A stretch of DNA of 18,591 nucleotides from DATCYZ01 sp036526195 (GCA_036526195.1 DATCYZ010000070.1:1-18591); one strand, 5' to 3'. Positions 1 through 7,830 are shown, counted from the first letter of the stretch. Notes: generated by a model not told the origin, from the sequence alone. Program-made: numbers and translations.

Positions 1-1451
1 GGCCGCGCGCCGGTGCCGCGGCCGTCGGCCGCCACTTCCACGCCGTTGACGAAGACGTGGGCGATGCCCGCCGGCATGCGGTTCGGGTCCTCGTAGGTGC
101 CGACGTCGATCACGGTCTTCGCATCGAACAGCACGAGGTCGGCGAAGAAGCCCGGCTTCAGCAGGCCGCGCTCGTGAAGGCGGAACTTGGCCGCCGGAAA
201 ACCGGTCATGCGGTACACCGCTTCCTCGAGCGGAAACAGCGCGAGGTCGCGGCAGTAGCGCCCGAGCACGCGCGCGAACGTTCCGTACAGGCGCGGGTGC
301 GGGCGCCCGGAGAGCGTGGGCAGGCCGTCGGAGCCGATCATGGTGCTCGGGTGGCGCATCACCGTCTGCACGTCGGCCTCGTCCATCATGTGCAGCACCA
401 CGGTGGTACCGGGCTGGGCCTCGAGCACGCGCCGCGCCGCGTCCATCGGATCGAGCGCCATCTCCTGCGCGAGCGCGGCGAGCGTGCTGCCTTCCCAGTG
501 CGCGTGGCCGGCACTCGAGGCGATCACCACGTCTTCGGGCGTGAGCCGGCCCAGGCCGTCGTTCAGCCGCCCGTCCGCGATCACCGCCGAGAGCACGGTG
601 CTGCCGGCGGTGTAGGGGTACTGGTCGGCGTGCACGTCCAAGCCCTTTTTCTGCGCGGCTTCGATCAGCGCGAGCGAGTCCTTCACCAGCCCCCAAGCCG
701 GGCGGCCCGAGGCCTTGTGATGCGAGATCTGCACCGGCACCCCTGCGCGCCGGCCGATCTCGACCGCCTCGTTCACAGAGTCGAGCAGCCCCTGGCTCTC
801 GTTTCGCATGTGGGTGGCGTAGAGCGCGCCGGTGCCCTTCATCAGCGCGGCGAGCTCGACCACCTCGTCGGTCTTCGCGTGGCGGCCCGGTTCGTAGATG
901 AGGCCGGTGGACAGGCCGACGCAACCGGCGTCCAGCCCCTCCTGAACGAATGCTTTCATCCGCTTCATCTCGGCCGCGTCCGGCGCGCCCTGCTTTTTCC
1001 CCATCACCGCGGCGCGCACCGTGCCGTGGCCCACCAGCGCGGCGATGTTCGCCCCCGGCGCGTGACGCTCGAGGTGGGCGAGGTAGCCGCCGTAGCCTTC
1101 CCATTGCGGCAGCGCGCCGCCGTCGACGAAGGACTGGCCCATGCGCACCGCCTCGGCCCAGGGCGCGGCGCCGAAGCCGCAGTTGCCCACCACGCAGGTG
1201 GTGACGCCGCCCGCGGTCTTGAAGGACATGTCCGGGTGCAGGATCGCGGCGAAGTCGTCGTGGGTGTGCACGTCGATGAAGCCGGGCGAGAGCACGCGGC
1301 CCTGCGCGTCGATCGTCCGCTTTCCGGCGCCCGGTACGTTGCCGAGCGCGGCGATGCGATCGCCGTCGACGGCGAGGTCGCCCTCGAGGAGCGGCGCGCC
1401 GCTGCCGTCGGCGAGGCGCGCGTTGCGAATGACGAGGTCGTGTTGCGGCAT
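1..1451 (-). CDS. N-acyl-D-amino-acid deacylase (D-aminoacylase), 3' end cut by window
   Basis: Zinc amidohydrolase that removes the acyl group from N-acyl-D-amino acids, releasing the D-amino acid and a carboxylate. Translating the minus strand from the ATG at 1451 gives 483 residues with no stop before the window edge. The family is usually about 480-495 long, and the last visible residues (NGVEV...GTGAR) match its extreme C-terminus, so only a few residues are missing. Visible motifs are the metal-binding DVHTHDD (His62, His64), the GNCGFG loop with bridging-type Cys91, THMRNE and ISHHK supplying further metal histidines (about residues 215 and 245), HADQYPYTAGS, and SDGLP with the expected catalytic Asp (about 361). 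These correspond to the metal-centre residues of Alcaligenes D-aminoacylase. No signal peptide is visible, so it is probably cytosolic. It lies 66 nt downstream of the amidase gene, behind a perfect palindrome. No clear Shine-Dalgarno precedes the start. The acyl and amino-acid specificity cannot be read from sequence. Confidence 0.93.
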   Translation of the reverse strand, partial: MPQHDLVIRNARLADGSGAPLLEGDLAVDGDRIAALGNVPGAGKRTIDAQGRVLSPGFIDVHTHDDFAAILHPDMSFKTAGGVTTCVVGNCGFGAAPWAEAVRMGQSFVDGGALPQWEGYGGYLAHLERHAPGANIAALVGHGTVRAAVMGKKQGAPDAAEMKRMKAFVQEGLDAGCVGLSTGLIYEPGRHAKTDEVVELAALMKGTGALYATHMRNESQGLLDSVNEAVEIGRRAGVPVQISHHKASGRPAWGLVKDSLALIEAAQKKGLDVHADQYPYTAGSTVLSAVIADGRLNDGLGRLTPEDVVIASSAGHAHWEGSTLAALAQEMALDPMDAARRVLEAQPGTTVVLHMMDEADVQTVMRHPSTMIGSDGLPTLSGRPHPRLYGTFARVLGRYCRDLALFPLEEAVYRMTGFPAAKFRLHERGLLKPGFFADLVLFDAKTVIDVGTYEDPNRMPAGIAHVFVNGVEVAADGRGTGAR

Positions 1452-1482
1452 GGTCGTGTCGGGCGCCGAAAAAGGCCTTAAG

Positions 1483-1498
1483 GTAACATATATGTTAC
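1483..1498. promoter_or_regulatory. Perfect 16-bp palindrome, candidate operator for the D-aminoacylase gene
   Basis: The sequence GTAACATATATGTTAC is its own reverse complement, with GTAAC/GTTAC arms and an AT-only centre in otherwise very GC-rich DNA. It sits between the amidase stop and the D-aminoacylase start, 32 nt upstream of the latter. Possible minus-strand -10 hexamers (TATAGT, TATGTT) touch or overlap it, so a dimeric repressor bound here could block transcription. The arm size suits a GntR-, MarR- or TetR-type regulator. The family is a guess, and no regulator gene is visible in the window. Confidence 0.55.
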
Positions 1499-1517
1499 TA
1501 TATTCCCTGCGCCGGCG

Positions 1518-2930
1518 TCAGCCCGCCGGTTCCGGCCACCCCGCCTGCGCCGGGCGCAGATCCTCGAGCACAGCCGCAAGCCGCAGCACGCCGCCGTCGT
1601 CGAAGCGCCGGCCCGCGACCTGCACGCCGATCGGCAGGCCGTCGGCGCTCGTCGTCCAGTTGAGCGACGCAGCCGGCTGCTCGGACATGTTGTAGGCGAC
1701 GGTGAAGGCGATGTGCGGCAGCGCGTCGTGCGGATCGTTGCCGGGGCAGGGCAGTTCGGCCTCGTAGGGCAGGATCGGCGAGGTCGGAGAGAGCACGAAG
1801 TCGAAGGGCTCGGTGGCGCGCGCCGTGACGTCGCGCATTTGCACGTAGGCGTTGTAGGCCGCCATCACGTCGCGGCCGCTGAAGTCCTTCGCTCGCCAGG
1901 TGCACCATTCGACGATGAAGGGCAGCACCTTCTTCTGCCGCTCGTGCGGCAGCGCCATGTAATCGTTGTACGAGCGCGCCTCGAAGAAGCGCTGCATGCC
2001 CTCGAGCAGTTCCGGCACGAGGAAGCCCGCGACCGGCTCGACACCCGCCCCGGCGTCCTCGAGCGCCTGCGCCGCGGCCCGCGTCGCGGCGACGATCTCC
2101 GGGTGCGGCGCGAGGCCGCTGCCCGCATCGAGCAGCAGGCCGATGCGCAGGCCCTTCAGCCAGCCGGCATCGGCATCGCGCGCGCGCGCGAGGTAGTCCT
2201 CGTCCTGCGGCGGCAGTTGCATGAAGTCGCGCGCGTCGGGCCGCGCGATCGCGTTCATCAGCGCCGCGGCGTCGAGCACGGAGCGCGTCATCGGGCCGGT
2301 GACGCGGCCGATGAACGGGGGGTACACCGGCACCCGGCCAAGCGAGGGCTTCAGGGCGAAGATGCCGCAGTGCGTCGCCGGCAGGCGCACCGAGCCGCCG
2401 ATGTCGGTGCCAAGGTGCAGCGGCGCGTAGCGCGCCGCGCAGGCGGCCCCCGCGCCGGAACTCGAACCCGAGGTGTTGCGGTCGGTGCGCCACGGGTTGC
2501 GCGTGAGGCCGTGCAGGCTCGACAGGCCGGAGGAGAGCATGCCGAAGTCCGGCATCGTGGTCTTGCCGAGGAGCACGCAACCGGCCTCGCGCACGCGCGC
2601 CGCGGGCGGCGCGTCCTCGGTCGCGACCGGTGCGTCCTCATTCGCCCGCGTGCCCACCGGCGTCGGGTCGCCGCGCGTGGCGATGTTGTCCTTGATGGTG
2701 ATCGGCACGCCGTCGAGCGGCGAGCGCGGGCGGCCGGCGCGCCAGCGCGCCTCGGCCTCGCGCGCGGCGGCGCGCGCGCCGTCGGCGTCGACGCGGTACA
2801 TCGCGTTGATCGCCGGTTCCCAGGCCGCGATGCGCGCGAGCGCGGCCTCGACGGCCTCCACCGGCGAGACGCTGCGGTCGGCGAAATGCGCGGCGAGTTC
2901 CAGCGCGCTCAGTTCATGCAAGGCGGCCAT
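1518..2930 (-). CDS. Amidase-signature family amidase (GatA/AtzF-like)
   Basis: Serine hydrolase of the amidase-signature family, which hydrolyses carboxamides with a Ser-cisSer-Lys triad. With the chosen start it has 470 residues, normal for the family. All three catalytic residues are visible: Lys80 in GVPITIKDN, cis-Ser156 in the TSGSSSGAG stretch, and nucleophile Ser180 in GTDIGGSVRLPA. The reading frame stays open upstream to 3005, with other ATGs at 2966 and 3005. I chose 2930 because MAALHELSALELAAHF is where homology usually begins; none of the starts has a good ribosome site. There is no signal peptide. It is on the same strand as, and 66 nt before, the D-aminoacylase gene, which suggests a joint role in degrading N-acyl or amide-blocked (D-)amino acids. 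The substrate is unknown. GatA itself is unlikely because gatB and gatC are absent nearby. Confidence 0.88.
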   Translation of the reverse strand: MAALHELSALELAAHFADRSVSPVEAVEAALARIAAWEPAINAMYRVDADGARAAAREAEARWRAGRPRSPLDGVPITIKDNIATRGDPTPVGTRANEDAPVATEDAPPAARVREAGCVLLGKTTMPDFGMLSSGLSSLHGLTRNPWRTDRNTSGSSSGAGAACAARYAPLHLGTDIGGSVRLPATHCGIFALKPSLGRVPVYPPFIGRVTGPMTRSVLDAAALMNAIARPDARDFMQLPPQDEDYLARARDADAGWLKGLRIGLLLDAGSGLAPHPEIVAATRAAAQALEDAGAGVEPVAGFLVPELLEGMQRFFEARSYNDYMALPHERQKKVLPFIVEWCTWRAKDFSGRDVMAAYNAYVQMRDVTARATEPFDFVLSPTSPILPYEAELPCPGNDPHDALPHIAFTVAYNMSEQPAASLNWTTSADGLPIGVQVAGRRFDDGGVLRLAAVLEDLRPAQAGWPEPAG

Positions 2931-2965
2931 GGCGGGGCGGGAGGCGTGAAAGTGTCGATTCCTCA

Positions 2966-2976
2966 TCTTATATACT
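2966..2976. promoter_or_regulatory. AT-rich island in the divergent amidase/ugpB1 intergenic region, possible promoter
   Basis: The 92-nt region between the divergently transcribed amidase and first ugpB genes contains one AT-rich patch, TCTTATATACT. On the plus strand TATACT (2971-2976) is a good -10 hexamer, about 46 nt before the ATG at 3023. On the minus strand TATAAG (2972-2967) could serve the amidase. No convincing -35 hexamer is seen for either direction, so the assignment is tentative. Confidence 0.3.
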
Positions 2977-3022
2977 GCGCCCCGCCCCGGCACCAGACCG
3001 GGCACGAAACACGGGGAGGCGC

Positions 3023-4402
3023 ATGGGATCGGGAGGCCTTGGGCGCGCGGTGGCCGGTTTGCTGGTCGCGGCGCTGACGAGCACGAGTGCGCTGGCGGTC
3101 GAGGACCTGCGGCTTTGGCACGCGATGCGCGGCGCGCACGGTGCGGCGCTCGAGGCGCTGGTGACGCGCTTCAACGGATCGCAGAAGGACGTGCGCGTGC
3201 TGCCCGTCTACAAGGGGCCGTACGAACAGACGCTGCGCGAAGGCCTTGCGGCCAGCGGCAAGCCTGACGGCCCGGACCTGCTGCAGGTCTACGAAGTCGG
3301 CGCCGCCGACATGATCGCGGCGCGCGACGCGGTGCGCCCGCTGTGGCGCCTGATGGTGGAGACCGGCCAGCCGCTGGACCACGGCAAGTTCGTGCCGGCG
3401 ATCGCGGCGTTCTACGGCGATGCGCAGGGGCGCATGCTGGCGCTGCCGTTCAACGTGTCGACGCCGGTGATGTTCTACAACCGCGATGCCTTCCGCCGTG
3501 CGGGGCTGGACCCGGAGGCGCCGCCGAAGACCTGGTACGAGATGCCGGCCGTGCTCGGGGCGATGGTCGACAAGCAGGTCGCCTGCCCGATGACCACCAG
3601 CTGGCCGTCCTGGGTGCTGATCGAGAACATGGGCGCCTGGCACAACCAGCCGTTCGCCTCGCACGACAACGGCCTGGGCGGAGTGCAGGCGCGGCTCGAG
3701 TTCAATACCCGGCTGATGGTGCGCTGGGTGTCGATGCTCGCGTCCTGGCACAAGGGCGGGTACTTCGTCTGGTCCGGGCGCGAGAACGCCGCCGAAGGGC
3801 GCTTCGCGTCCGGCGAATGCGCGGTGCTGCTCGCCTCAGCCTCTGCCTACGAGGACCTGAAGAACGCGGTGAAGTTCGAGCTCGGCGTGGCGCAGTTCCC
3901 CCATTACGACGATTTCCCCGAGGCGCCGCAGAACACCCTGATCGGCGGCGGCGCACTGTGGGCGATGGGCGGCAGGTCGCGCGAGACCTACCGCGGCGTC
4001 GCGCGCTTCGTGAGCTGGCTGACGCTGCCCGAGACGCAGGTGGCCTGGCACGGCGCCACCGGCTACCTGCCGGTGACCCGCGCCGGCTACGAGCGGGCCA
4101 AGGCGGACGGCCTGTACCAGAAGCTGCCGGGCCACGAGGTCGCGATCCGGCAGCTCCTGCTGCGCAATCCCCAGAAGGAATCCAAGGGCATCCGCATCGG
4201 GCACTTCCTGCAGGTGCGCGCCATCATCCACGAGGAGCTCGAGGCGGTGTGGGAGAAGGGCAAGGCGCCGATGGACGCCCTGAATGCGGCGGTGCAGCGC
4301 GGCAATGAACTGCTCGAGCAGTTCGAACGCGCGAATGCCACGGCGGCGGAGCCTGCGGCGCGCGCGCCGGCCCGGGCGCCGACCCGCAGGGGGAAGAAAT
4401 AG
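3023..4402 (+). CDS. ugpB: UgpB-type periplasmic sn-glycerol-3-phosphate-binding protein, first paralog
   Basis: Periplasmic solute-binding lipid-headgroup receptor of an ABC importer, 459 residues. An N-terminal signal peptide ends near ALA|VED (residue 25-26). The mature protein follows E. coli UgpB throughout: LWHAMRG, YKGPYEQ, QVYEVGAADM, PFNVSTPV, TSWPSWV, and ENMGAWHNQPF. Ligand contacts I recall from E. coli UgpB (mature Tyr42, Glu66, Ser121, Trp169, Ser247) all have identical counterparts, so glycerol-3-phosphate or a glycerophosphodiester is the likely ligand. The loop around Ser247 is ASASAYE instead of ASSGSLA, which may change specificity. An Ala/Pro/Arg-rich tail (residues 437-459) is not part of the fold. 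GGGGAGG at 3013-3019 is the ribosome site. It lies 113 nt upstream of a second ugpB, in the same orientation. Alternatively it could be a binding protein for a related phosphodiester. Confidence 0.9.
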   Translation: MGSGGLGRAVAGLLVAALTSTSALAVEDLRLWHAMRGAHGAALEALVTRFNGSQKDVRVLPVYKGPYEQTLREGLAASGKPDGPDLLQVYEVGAADMIAARDAVRPLWRLMVETGQPLDHGKFVPAIAAFYGDAQGRMLALPFNVSTPVMFYNRDAFRRAGLDPEAPPKTWYEMPAVLGAMVDKQVACPMTTSWPSWVLIENMGAWHNQPFASHDNGLGGVQARLEFNTRLMVRWVSMLASWHKGGYFVWSGRENAAEGRFASGECAVLLASASAYEDLKNAVKFELGVAQFPHYDDFPEAPQNTLIGGGALWAMGGRSRETYRGVARFVSWLTLPETQVAWHGATGYLPVTRAGYERAKADGLYQKLPGHEVAIRQLLLRNPQKESKGIRIGHFLQVRAIIHEELEAVWEKGKAPMDALNAAVQRGNELLEQFERANATAAEPAARAPARAPTRRGKK

Positions 4403-4416
4403 GCTGCACAAGGCAG

Positions 4417-4446
4417 TAGACCGGCCGCGTAACGGGACAGTAATAT
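4417..4446 (+). promoter_or_regulatory. Candidate sigma70-type promoter before the second ugpB
   Basis: In the 113-nt gap between the two ugpB genes, TAATAT (4441-4446) resembles a -10 hexamer and TAGACC (4417-4422) a weak -35, with an 18-nt spacer. The bases just upstream of the -10, GGACAG (4435-4440), resemble one half-site of a PhoB box on the reverse strand, but the second half-site is poor. Phosphate control is known for E. coli ugp and is only a possibility here. Confidence 0.3.
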
Positions 4447-4515
4447 CCGCGGTCTTCGCTGTCGGCCACAGGCTGGCGGCGACCGGGTCCGAGAAACCAG
4501 AGAGAGGGGACGACG

Positions 4516-5829
4516 ATGCAGAAGAAGGCAATTTGGGTCGCGCTCGTCAGCGCAGGCCTGTTCGGGGTCAGCGCGGCGCAGGCGCAGACCGAGATCCAGT
4601 GGTGGCATTCGATGGGCGGGGCGCTGGGCGAGCGCACCAATGAGCTCGCTGCCGGCTTCAACGCCAGCCAGAAGGAATACAAGGTGACGGCGATCTACAA
4701 GGGGAGCTACCCCGAGTCGATGACCGCCGCCATCGCCGCGTTCCGCGCCGGCAACCCCCCGCACATCGTGCAGGTGTTCGAGGTCGGCACCGCGACCATG
4801 ATGGGCGCGAAAGGCGCCATCAAGCCCGTCTACCAGCTGATGAAGGAGGGCGGCGAGAAGTTCGATCCCAAGGCCTATCTCGGCGCGGTTGCCGGGTATT
4901 ACATGGATCCGAAAGGCAACCTGCTGTCGATGCCATTCAATAGCTCGACTCCGGTGTTCTACGTCAACAAGGATGCGTTCAAGAAGGCCGGGCTGGACCC
5001 CGAGAAGGCGCCCACGACGTGGAAGGAATTCGCCATCACGGCGGGCAAGCTGAAGGCCTCGGGCCAGGAGTGCGTCTATACCTCCAGCTGGCCGTCTTGG
5101 GTGCATATCGAGAACTTCAGCGCCTGGCACAACCTGCCGATCGGCACCAAGTCGAACGGCTTCGGCGGCTTCGACACGCGCTTCACGATCGATTCGCCGC
5201 AACACGTCAAGCACCTCGACATGCTCGGAGATTTCGTCAAGAAGGGCTGGTTCACGTATGCCGGTCTCGGCAACAAGGGCGATGCGAAGTTCGCCAGCGG
5301 CGACTGCGCGATGTTCACCGGCAGCTCGGGCGCGCAGGCCAACATCAAGAAGCTGAACAAGTTCGCCTTTTCGGTGAACTTCCTGCCCTACCACGACGAC
5401 ATCAAGGGCGCGCCGCAGAACTCCATCATCGGCGGGGCGACGCTCTGGGTGCTGACGCAGAAGGACAAGTCCATCTACAAGGGCATCGCCAGGTTTTTCA
5501 CCTACCTGTCCTCGACGGACGTGCAGGCGAAATGGCACCAGCAGACCGGTTATGCGCCGATCACCAATGCCGCTTATGAGGCGACGAAGAAGTCCGGGTT
5601 CTACGAGCAGAATCCCGGCACCGACGTCTCGGTGCGCCAGCTGAACAACAAGGCGCCGACGGCGAACTCCAAGGGCCTGCGCTTCGGCAACTTCGTGCAG
5701 GGCCGGCAGGTGATCGAAGAGGAGATGGAGGCGGTGTTCGCCGGCAAGAAGTCGGCCAAGGCCGCACTCGCCGACGCGGTCAAGCGCGGCAATACGATCC
5801 TGGAGCAGTTCCAGAAATCGGCCCGGTGA
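4516..5829 (+). CDS. ugpB: UgpB, periplasmic sn-glycerol-3-phosphate-binding protein, second paralog
   Basis: Periplasmic receptor of the Ugp ABC importer, 437 residues against 438 in E. coli. A typical signal peptide ends at AQA|QTE (residue 23-24). Conserved UgpB segments include WWHSMGGALGE, AIYKGSYPESM, QVFEVGTATMMGAKGAIKPVY, PFNSSTPVFYVNKDAFKKAGLDPE, the WPSW tryptophan pair, ENFSAWHNLP, TGSSGAQANI, and LRFGNFVQGR. The ligand-binding residues I recall from E. coli UgpB (Tyr42, Glu66, Ser121, Trp169, Ser247 of the mature protein) are all present. This copy is closer to E. coli UgpB than its upstream neighbour, notably in FNSST and the SSG loop. A purine-rich GAGAGGGGACGACG precedes the ATG. 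It is followed by a strong hairpin and then ugpA, so it is probably the main receptor for the downstream permeases. It uses more lysine codons than the other proteins here, as expected for an abundant periplasmic protein. Confidence 0.95.
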   Translation: MQKKAIWVALVSAGLFGVSAAQAQTEIQWWHSMGGALGERTNELAAGFNASQKEYKVTAIYKGSYPESMTAAIAAFRAGNPPHIVQVFEVGTATMMGAKGAIKPVYQLMKEGGEKFDPKAYLGAVAGYYMDPKGNLLSMPFNSSTPVFYVNKDAFKKAGLDPEKAPTTWKEFAITAGKLKASGQECVYTSSWPSWVHIENFSAWHNLPIGTKSNGFGGFDTRFTIDSPQHVKHLDMLGDFVKKGWFTYAGLGNKGDAKFASGDCAMFTGSSGAQANIKKLNKFAFSVNFLPYHDDIKGAPQNSIIGGATLWVLTQKDKSIYKGIARFFTYLSSTDVQAKWHQQTGYAPITNAAYEATKKSGFYEQNPGTDVSVRQLNNKAPTANSKGLRFGNFVQGRQVIEEEMEAVFAGKKSAKAALADAVKRGNTILEQFQKSAR

Positions 5830-5837
5830 AGGAAAGG

Positions 5838-5858
5838 GGGGGGCGCTTGGCGCCCCCC
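5838..5858 (+). terminator. Strong stem-loop after ugpB2, terminator or mRNA-stabilising hairpin
   Basis: A nine-base-pair perfect stem (GGGGGGCGC at 5838-5846 with GCGCCCCCC at 5850-5858) encloses a 3-nt loop, 8 nt after the ugpB2 stop, and is followed by TTTGATTT. The T tract is short, so partial termination or 3'-end protection is as likely as full termination. Such hairpins between a binding-protein gene and its permease genes commonly keep the receptor in excess. Confidence 0.7.
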
Positions 5859-5995
5859 TTTGATTTCCTCCGTCGTTCCGGGGTCGAATGAGCGCTTCGG
5901 TCGGGACGGCTTCGATCGGAGTTTGAATCGCGCCCTCGGCTTTTCGGTGACACGGCGTTTGTTTGTGACCGAGGGAGTGTCGGACTGAACGAATC

Positions 5996-6877
5996 ATGGA
6001 AAAGCGCGTCGTCTTTCGTTCCGCCTGGCTGCCCTATGCGCTGATCGCGCCGCAGATCGCGATCACCCTCGTCTTTTTCTTCTGGCCCGCTTTCCAGGCT
6101 GGCTGGTATTCGTTCCAGTTGCAGGACGCCTTCGGCCTGAACACCGAGTTCGTCGGCCTGGAAAACTTCAGGACGCTGTTCAACGACGAGCACTATCTCG
6201 CTTCGTTCCGCACCACCGCGATCTTCAGCCTCTGGGTGGCCTCCAGCGGCATCGTCATCTCGCTGGTGCTCGCGGTCATGGCCGATCGCGTTCTGCGCGG
6301 CGCGCTCGCCTACAAGACGTTGCTCATCTGGCCCTACGCGGTGGCGCCCGCTGTCGCCGGCGTGCTCTGGGGCTTCCTCTTTGCGCCGTCGATCGGCGTG
6401 TTCACCTATGGGCTGCGCGAGTTCGGCGTCGACTGGAACTGGGTGCTGAAGGGTGACCAGGCGATGCTCCTGGTGGTGATCGCCTCGGTGTGGAAGCACG
6501 TGAGCTACAATTTCCTGTTTTTCCTCGCTGGCCTCCAGTCGATCCCGAAATCGCTGATCGAGGCCGCGGCCATCGACGGCGCGGGCCCGATGCGCCGCTT
6601 CTGGACCGTCGTCTTCCCGCTGCTCTCGCCCACCACCTTTTTCCTGCTGGTGGTGAACATCGTCTATGCCTTCTTCGACACCTTCGGCGTGATCGATGCC
6701 ACCACCGAGGGCGGTCCGGCGGGGGCGACGCAGATTCTCGTCTACAAGGTTTACTACGACGGCGTGAAGGCCTCGGACCTCGGCGGTTCGTCGGCGCAGT
6801 CGGTGGTGCTGATGGCGGTCGTCATCGCCCTGACGGTGGTGCAGTTCCGTTTCATCGAGCGCAAGGTCAACTACTGA
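5996..6877 (+). CDS. ugpA: UgpA, sn-glycerol-3-phosphate ABC transporter permease
   Basis: Inner-membrane permease subunit, 293 residues (about 295 in E. coli), that pairs with UgpE to form the channel. Six hydrophobic segments are visible, at roughly residues 12-34, 75-97, 108-131, 157-180, 205-230 and 266-284. The cytoplasmic EAA loop that contacts the ATPase is at 189-208 (EAAAIDGAGPM followed by RRFWTVVFP), with the invariant glycine. It follows ugpB2 after 166 nt containing only the hairpin and no other feature I can identify, and precedes ugpE by 3 nt. The Shine-Dalgarno is weak: GAGGGAG at 5971-5977 is too far from the ATG to be a confident site. Order and family place it in the Ugp importer. 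Confidence 0.95.
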   Translation: MEKRVVFRSAWLPYALIAPQIAITLVFFFWPAFQAGWYSFQLQDAFGLNTEFVGLENFRTLFNDEHYLASFRTTAIFSLWVASSGIVISLVLAVMADRVLRGALAYKTLLIWPYAVAPAVAGVLWGFLFAPSIGVFTYGLREFGVDWNWVLKGDQAMLLVVIASVWKHVSYNFLFFLAGLQSIPKSLIEAAAIDGAGPMRRFWTVVFPLLSPTTFFLLVVNIVYAFFDTFGVIDATTEGGPAGATQILVYKVYYDGVKASDLGGSSAQSVVLMAVVIALTVVQFRFIERKVNY

Positions 6878-6880
6878 ATC

Positions 6881-7729
6881 ATGGTCGAGAACCGCCCCGG
6901 CCTGACCGTCCTCACGCACCTGGTGCTCATCGCCGGCATCGTCGTGATCGCGCTGCCGCTGTACATCACCTTCGTCGCCTCGACCCAGACCATCGAGCAG
7001 ATCCTCGCCGCGCCGATGTCGCTCGTGCCCGGCAACCAGATGTGGGAGAACTACAGCCGCGTGCTCACCGCCGGCACCCAGCTCGGCTCCAAGGCGCCGG
7101 TCGGGCGCATGATGCTGAACAGCCTGATCGTGGCGCTGGTCATCGCATTCGGCAAGATCACGATCTCGATCATTGCCTCCTTCGCCATCGTCTATTTCCG
7201 CTTCCCACTGCGCAACTTCCTCTTCTGGATGATCTTCGTCACGCTGATGCTGCCGGTCGAGGTGCGCATCATTCCGACCTTCAAGGTGGTCTCGGACCTG
7301 GGGATGCTGAATTCCTACACCGGCCTGACGCTGCCGCTGATCGCGTCGGCGACCGCGACCTTCCTCTTCCGGCAGTTTTTCATGACGGTGCCCGACGAGC
7401 TCGCCGAAGCCGCGCGCATCGACGGCGCCGGGCCGATGCGCTTCTTCAAGGACGTGCTGCTGCCGCTGTCCTCGACCAGCATCGCGGCCCTGTTCGTGAT
7501 CCAGTTCATCTACGGCTGGAACCAGTACCTGTGGCCGCTGCTGATCACCACCGATGAGTCGATGTACACCACCGTGATCGGCATCAAGCGCCAGATCCCG
7601 GGCGGTGACGCGATCACCGAGTGGCCGCTGGTGATGGCCACCGCCATGCTGGCGATGGTGCCGCCGGCGCTGGTGGTGATGTTGATGCAGAAGTGGTTCG
7701 TGAAAGGGCTTGTTGAGACGGAGAAATAG
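6881..7729 (+). CDS. ugpE: UgpE, sn-glycerol-3-phosphate ABC transporter permease
   Basis: Second inner-membrane permease of the importer, 282 residues (281 in E. coli). Hydrophobic segments lie at about residues 10-33, 79-104, 110-128, 146-165, 199-218 and 243-272. The EAA loop for docking on UgpC is at 176-195 (EAARIDGAGPM, then RFFKDVLLP). The start follows the ugpA stop by 3 nt (TGA-ATC-ATG), and the same GAATCATGG context surrounds the ugpA start. With only this spacing and no strong ribosome site of its own, it is likely translationally coupled to ugpA. The C-terminus MQKWFVKGLVETEK is typical of UgpE. Confidence 0.95.
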   Translation: MVENRPGLTVLTHLVLIAGIVVIALPLYITFVASTQTIEQILAAPMSLVPGNQMWENYSRVLTAGTQLGSKAPVGRMMLNSLIVALVIAFGKITISIIASFAIVYFRFPLRNFLFWMIFVTLMLPVEVRIIPTFKVVSDLGMLNSYTGLTLPLIASATATFLFRQFFMTVPDELAEAARIDGAGPMRFFKDVLLPLSSTSIAALFVIQFIYGWNQYLWPLLITTDESMYTTVIGIKRQIPGGDAITEWPLVMATAMLAMVPPALVVMLMQKWFVKGLVETEK

Positions 7730-7767
7730 GACGGCGGCGCGGGCCCTTTCCGGGCAGGCTCGGAACA

Positions 7768-7786
7768 GGGGGCCTCGCCGGCCCCC
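7768..7786 (+). terminator. GC-rich hairpin between ugpE and ugpC
   Basis: A seven-base-pair perfect stem (GGGGGCC at 7768-7774 with GGCCCCC at 7780-7786) and a 5-nt loop lie in the 101-nt gap between ugpE and ugpC. No T tract follows, so it is more likely a pause, processing or mRNA-stability element than a simple intrinsic terminator. Confidence 0.45.
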
Positions 7787-7830
7787 CGTTACCCCCCTGG
7801 CTGCGCCGAGGGTACTTTTGAGGATGTGCG

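Noticed and set aside
72..86. EF-hand calcium-binding site in the small secreted protein (numbers are residues of the 10144-10473 gene product)
   Set aside because: Only the Gly, the hydrophobic residue and the final Glu of the loop fit; the acidic ligand positions are mostly missing.
57..1481. Long plus-strand open frame (474 codons) antisense to the D-aminoacylase gene
   Set aside because: Its translation is Arg/His/Gly/Ala-rich without any family motif. It is the mirror of a GC-rich coding strand, and the minus strand carries all D-aminoacylase motifs.
1713..3077. 454-codon plus-strand open frame antisense to the amidase
   Set aside because: Arg/Ala/His-rich translation with no domain; the amidase catalytic triad is on the opposite strand.
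3023..4402. First ugpB as a decaying pseudogene copy
   Set aside because: It is full length, has a signal peptide and ribosome site, keeps the ligand residues and has no frame break.
4435..4452. PhoB box before ugpB2
   Set aside because: Only one half-site (GGACAG) resembles the consensus; the second half-site does not match, so I did not call it as a Pho box.
4087..5997. 636-codon minus-strand open frame across ugpB1/ugpB2
   Set aside because: Low-complexity, motif-free translation crossing a gene boundary; both plus-strand genes are unmistakable UgpB proteins.
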